From Hydractinia symbiolongicarpus (lineage: Eukaryota > Cnidaria > Hydrozoa > Anthoathecata > Hydractiniidae), in the NCBI RefSeq assembly GCF_029227915.1, contig NC_079881.1:3470001-3534000 (forward strand): a stretch of DNA of 64,000 nucleotides. The letters are read 5' to 3'. The notes beneath the pieces were generated by a model. The model was not told the DNA's origin, did not search any database, and worked only from the letters and a program-made list of their open reading frames with translations. Position 1 is the stretch's first letter. Each line of letters starts with the position of its first letter. Below are positions 61,961 to 64,000 of this stretch, in pieces. The position numbers and the translations under genes were made by a program.

Positions 61961-61975
61961 TGTATTCAACACAAT

Positions 61976-62305
61976 AGGATACGATTGACTTTTAATTCGG
62001 GTGTAATGACGTCATTGCCACCTGTTGTGGCGTCATCAAAGACAAAGGATAGCTGATTTTTTAGGTAGTAATGAAAAATGTCGTAGTTTACAGTATGCTA
62101 TGTTTTAAGAGAAAATGAAATTTGATCACAATAAAAAATGTTGTTTTTTTTCAATTAAAAACATCAATTTCTTCTTTTTTTACAAAAGTAAGTATATTTC
62201 CCAAAATGAAGAATTAAAGACTATAGGAATAATTGACTTTTAATTTGAGTGTTATGACATCATTACCACCTGTACTGACGTCATCAAAGACGAAGGGAAA
62301 TCTGG
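61976..62305. repeat. Direct repeat pair with CRE-type TGACGTCA motifs
   Basis: An ~80-bp segment (gattgacttttaattcgggt ... gtcatcaaagacaaagg) at 61976-62056 is repeated in diverged form at 62223-62305. Each copy has two TGACRTCA-like sites around a CCACCTGT core, with perfect TGACGTCA at 62007-62014 and 62276-62283. They lie upstream of the minus-strand SWIM gene inside the inferred transposon, so a promoter role is possible but unproven. Confidence 0.7.
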
Positions 62306-62603
62306 TTCGTAAAATATTAATTTGGGTCCGTAAATTATATATTCAAATGTTTATCAACTGAATAATTTTTGACTAAAGATTTAGCATAGAAGGATATAAC
62401 AAGAAAAATTTTACTTTAAATATTTTACCCCCTGTTTACAATTGGATTCCCCCGCAAATTCACAAAAAAAATCTAAATAATTTTTAAAATCAGAAAGTCC
62501 AATAAAAGTTAGGAAAAGTCACAAAATTTTAGGGTCTAATAATGAGTACAAAAAAAGATATTAAAAAAAAAGAAAAAGCCGCGGCTACTTTAAGCCTTTC
62601 TCG

Positions 62604-63810
62604 TGATGAGTGGCGCACAATATTAAAAATAAATTGTAAGGAGTTTTTAAATTAGCAGATGTGACCACAAAAAGGCAAAAATTTAAGATACGCATATAAA
62701 AGAATGGCGCTGTGTTAGCGTGGACGAAGCCTTACAAGCAAAACATTATAAAAAATAGGAAAATGACATTTGCTTTATCATAAAGCTACGCAAAATACAC
62801 AAAAGCAAAGAATGATTGTAAAATATTCGAACTATCTAACTTTTAAGGTTGTATGTAATGTTTATGCAGAAAGTTATTCAGAAAGTGTCTACAAAATTTC
62901 TGTTTGTCGCTTTTGATATTTTAAGAGATTCTCGGTAGATATACCCAGAAAACGATAGACTTGTCTAAAAGTCTTATCTTTAAGCGACTTACTGGCTTGC
63001 CATGCGTTACACGCTAAAGGCGTTAAAACGCAAGCCAAAGAGCAAACGCAAGCGCATGTAAAAGATTGTGTAAGCACCTCCAACGCAAGCATAGGCTCGC
63101 CGCAAGATATAAAAAAGTTTTGGTATTCTCGCGTTTGCAGCATAACGCAAGAATATTCTCAAAAATAAAAATAATTTGAAGTCAGAAATATTATAAAAGT
63201 ACTGAAAATACATTTTTGCGAAGATACGCTAGTAAAACAAAGTTGCTCTTAAATATTTGTTTTGTCATGATAAAAGGTATAATAAGAAAAGGCTTTTTGC
63301 TGATTTGTTTACTATCGATCTTGCTATTGTGGGTTAAATCTCATTTCTTCTGTATTTTTCTACCCTTTTCTACAGCGTGGTTTTCCATTTCCCCTTATTC
63401 TTTTTTTTTAGGTAATTATAAGGTGTTTTCATGTATTAGCCACATATAAATCTTCTACGTCATGATTTTTCATTATATTCTTTGTGTTTTCTAGTGTTTT
63501 CACTGTATGAACGTCTTGTGTTTGCATAAAAAGTTTTAAAATTAACATTGTGCATGCACATGGTGTTTGCGTCGCAAATCTGAATCAGGCTTTAACGTTA
63601 CTAGTGTATTGGTTAAGTTTTGGAAACAGAATAACTGTTAATGCTTTCTTGTTGATGGTAAAGGTTAAAATTTTAACTATACGGAATAATCTCAACCATA
63701 TTCCTTGAGTCTCCAGGTATACCGCAAACTTCTGAGATTTGCAGGTCATTTTGCGTATTTTGTTAATGTTAGAAGCATTTAAATCATTGTTTTTCTTGTT
63801 TTATTTTTAG
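62604..63810. other. Intergenic; ACGCAAG-rich patch at 62990-63160
   Basis: A less AT-rich patch contains four ACGCAAG motifs (aaaacgcaagcc, aaacgcaagcgc, aacgcaagcata, aacgcaagaat), probably a decayed repeat. A frame at 63216-63449 is hydrophobic but unsupported. The last part before 63811 would be an intron or 5' flank of the following gene. Confidence 0.4.
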
Positions 63811-64000
63811 TATAGCGTATAAGAGAATGATCACAAAAATGAAACGAACTCTTGTCTTATTAATTATGGTATTGTATATGTCTGTTTTCATTGTGATGTT
63901 ACAACGGAACACAAAAGAAATGAAGACACGAATCACCAACACAACAATCAGAACAAATCACAAAGCATCTTCATCTGATTACTTCAGAGGAAAAACTTGT
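63811..64000 (+). CDS. First coding exon of a type II membrane protein (cut by window end)
   Basis: A textbook acceptor (cttgttttatttttag) ends at 63810. The ATG at 63827 opens a frame that runs to the window end without a stop (58 codons). It encodes a short basic N-terminus (MITKMKRT), a hydrophobic signal anchor (LVLLIMVLYMSVFIVML, about residues 9-25), then a charged, Ser/Thr-rich stem with a possible N-glycosylation site (NTT) and a Cys at residue 58. Short cytoplasmic tail, single anchor and stem is the layout of Golgi glycosyl- or sulfotransferases. The catalytic part lies outside the window, so the enzyme class cannot be named. The acceptor implies an upstream 5' UTR exon or a spliced leader. 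Confidence 0.62.

Larger units (their letters stand above)
57250..62603. mobile_element. Probable two-gene Mutator-like transposon (decayed)
   Basis: The left part (aaccctattaaacccgggc at 57245-57263, then cataaagtgccgcggcc near 57299-57316 and tactcat at 57330) is echoed in inverted form on the right (cttaaagtagccgcggc on the minus strand at 62579-62595, then tactcat and gacttttcc further in, in the same order). Between them lie a PF20700-type transposase on plus and a SWIM-domain gene on minus, convergent. I infer one old element of about 5.3 kb. Exact ends and target duplication could not be defined, so the boundaries are approximate. Confidence 0.5.

Noticed and set aside
63216-63449. Hydrophobic 77-codon plus frame
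   Set aside because: T-rich DNA yields Leu/Phe-rich frames by chance; no splice or motif support.

Overview
The window is AT-rich animal DNA. Introns with GT..AG ends, a tRNA-derived SINE, a CR1/L2-like LINE with a 2A-like motif, and Penelope, DIRS, PIF/Harbinger, pogo-like and Mutator-type relics fit a cnidarian best, perhaps a hydrozoan. That is inferred from TE content and protein style; no marker gene fixes the species. No rRNA, stand-alone tRNA or CRISPR array was seen.

Layout. (1) 1-25020: a tandem satellite of about 67 monomers of ~373 bp, with nested higher-order repeats (3-, 4-, 6-, 9- and 10-monomer periods). (2) 25021-28797: one insertion splits a single satellite monomer. It is a short inverted satellite fragment followed by a CR1/L2-like LINE with endonuclease and RT, broken by two frameshifts and a stop. 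(3) 28798-33642: the satellite resumes exactly where it broke off, about 13 more diverged monomers, including an amplified monomer with an internal deletion. (4) 33643-38550: unique DNA with a broken class A GPCR, a 21-bp minisatellite, an intact-looking two-exon gene for an 87-residue MGQC-starting acidic/glycine-rich protein (36536-36918, minus), and a possible signal-anchor exon. (5) 40800-50000: decayed mobile elements: Penelope-like, DIRS-like, a pogo-like end, a PIF/Harbinger transposase, a SINE, and a foldback element, with two isolated exon-like pieces. (6) 54621-56395: a complete MULE-type transposon with 9-bp target duplications, heptamer-built terminal inverted repeats and a SWIM-finger ORF but no transposase. 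(7) About 57250-62603: a decayed Mutator-like (PF20700-type) transposase on plus, convergent with a different SWIM-domain gene on minus, between weakly matching termini; probably one two-gene transposon. (8) 63811-64000: the first coding exon of a type II membrane protein running off the right edge.

The host genes with best support are the 87-residue gene and the right-edge gene; the GPCR looks dead or contains a sequence error. Most coding-like material comes from selfish elements. The points most worth follow-up are the MULE built from GGGTATC/GGGTCTC heptamers, the transposase/SWIM convergent pair, the LINE insertion with its foldback satellite, and the new small gene.
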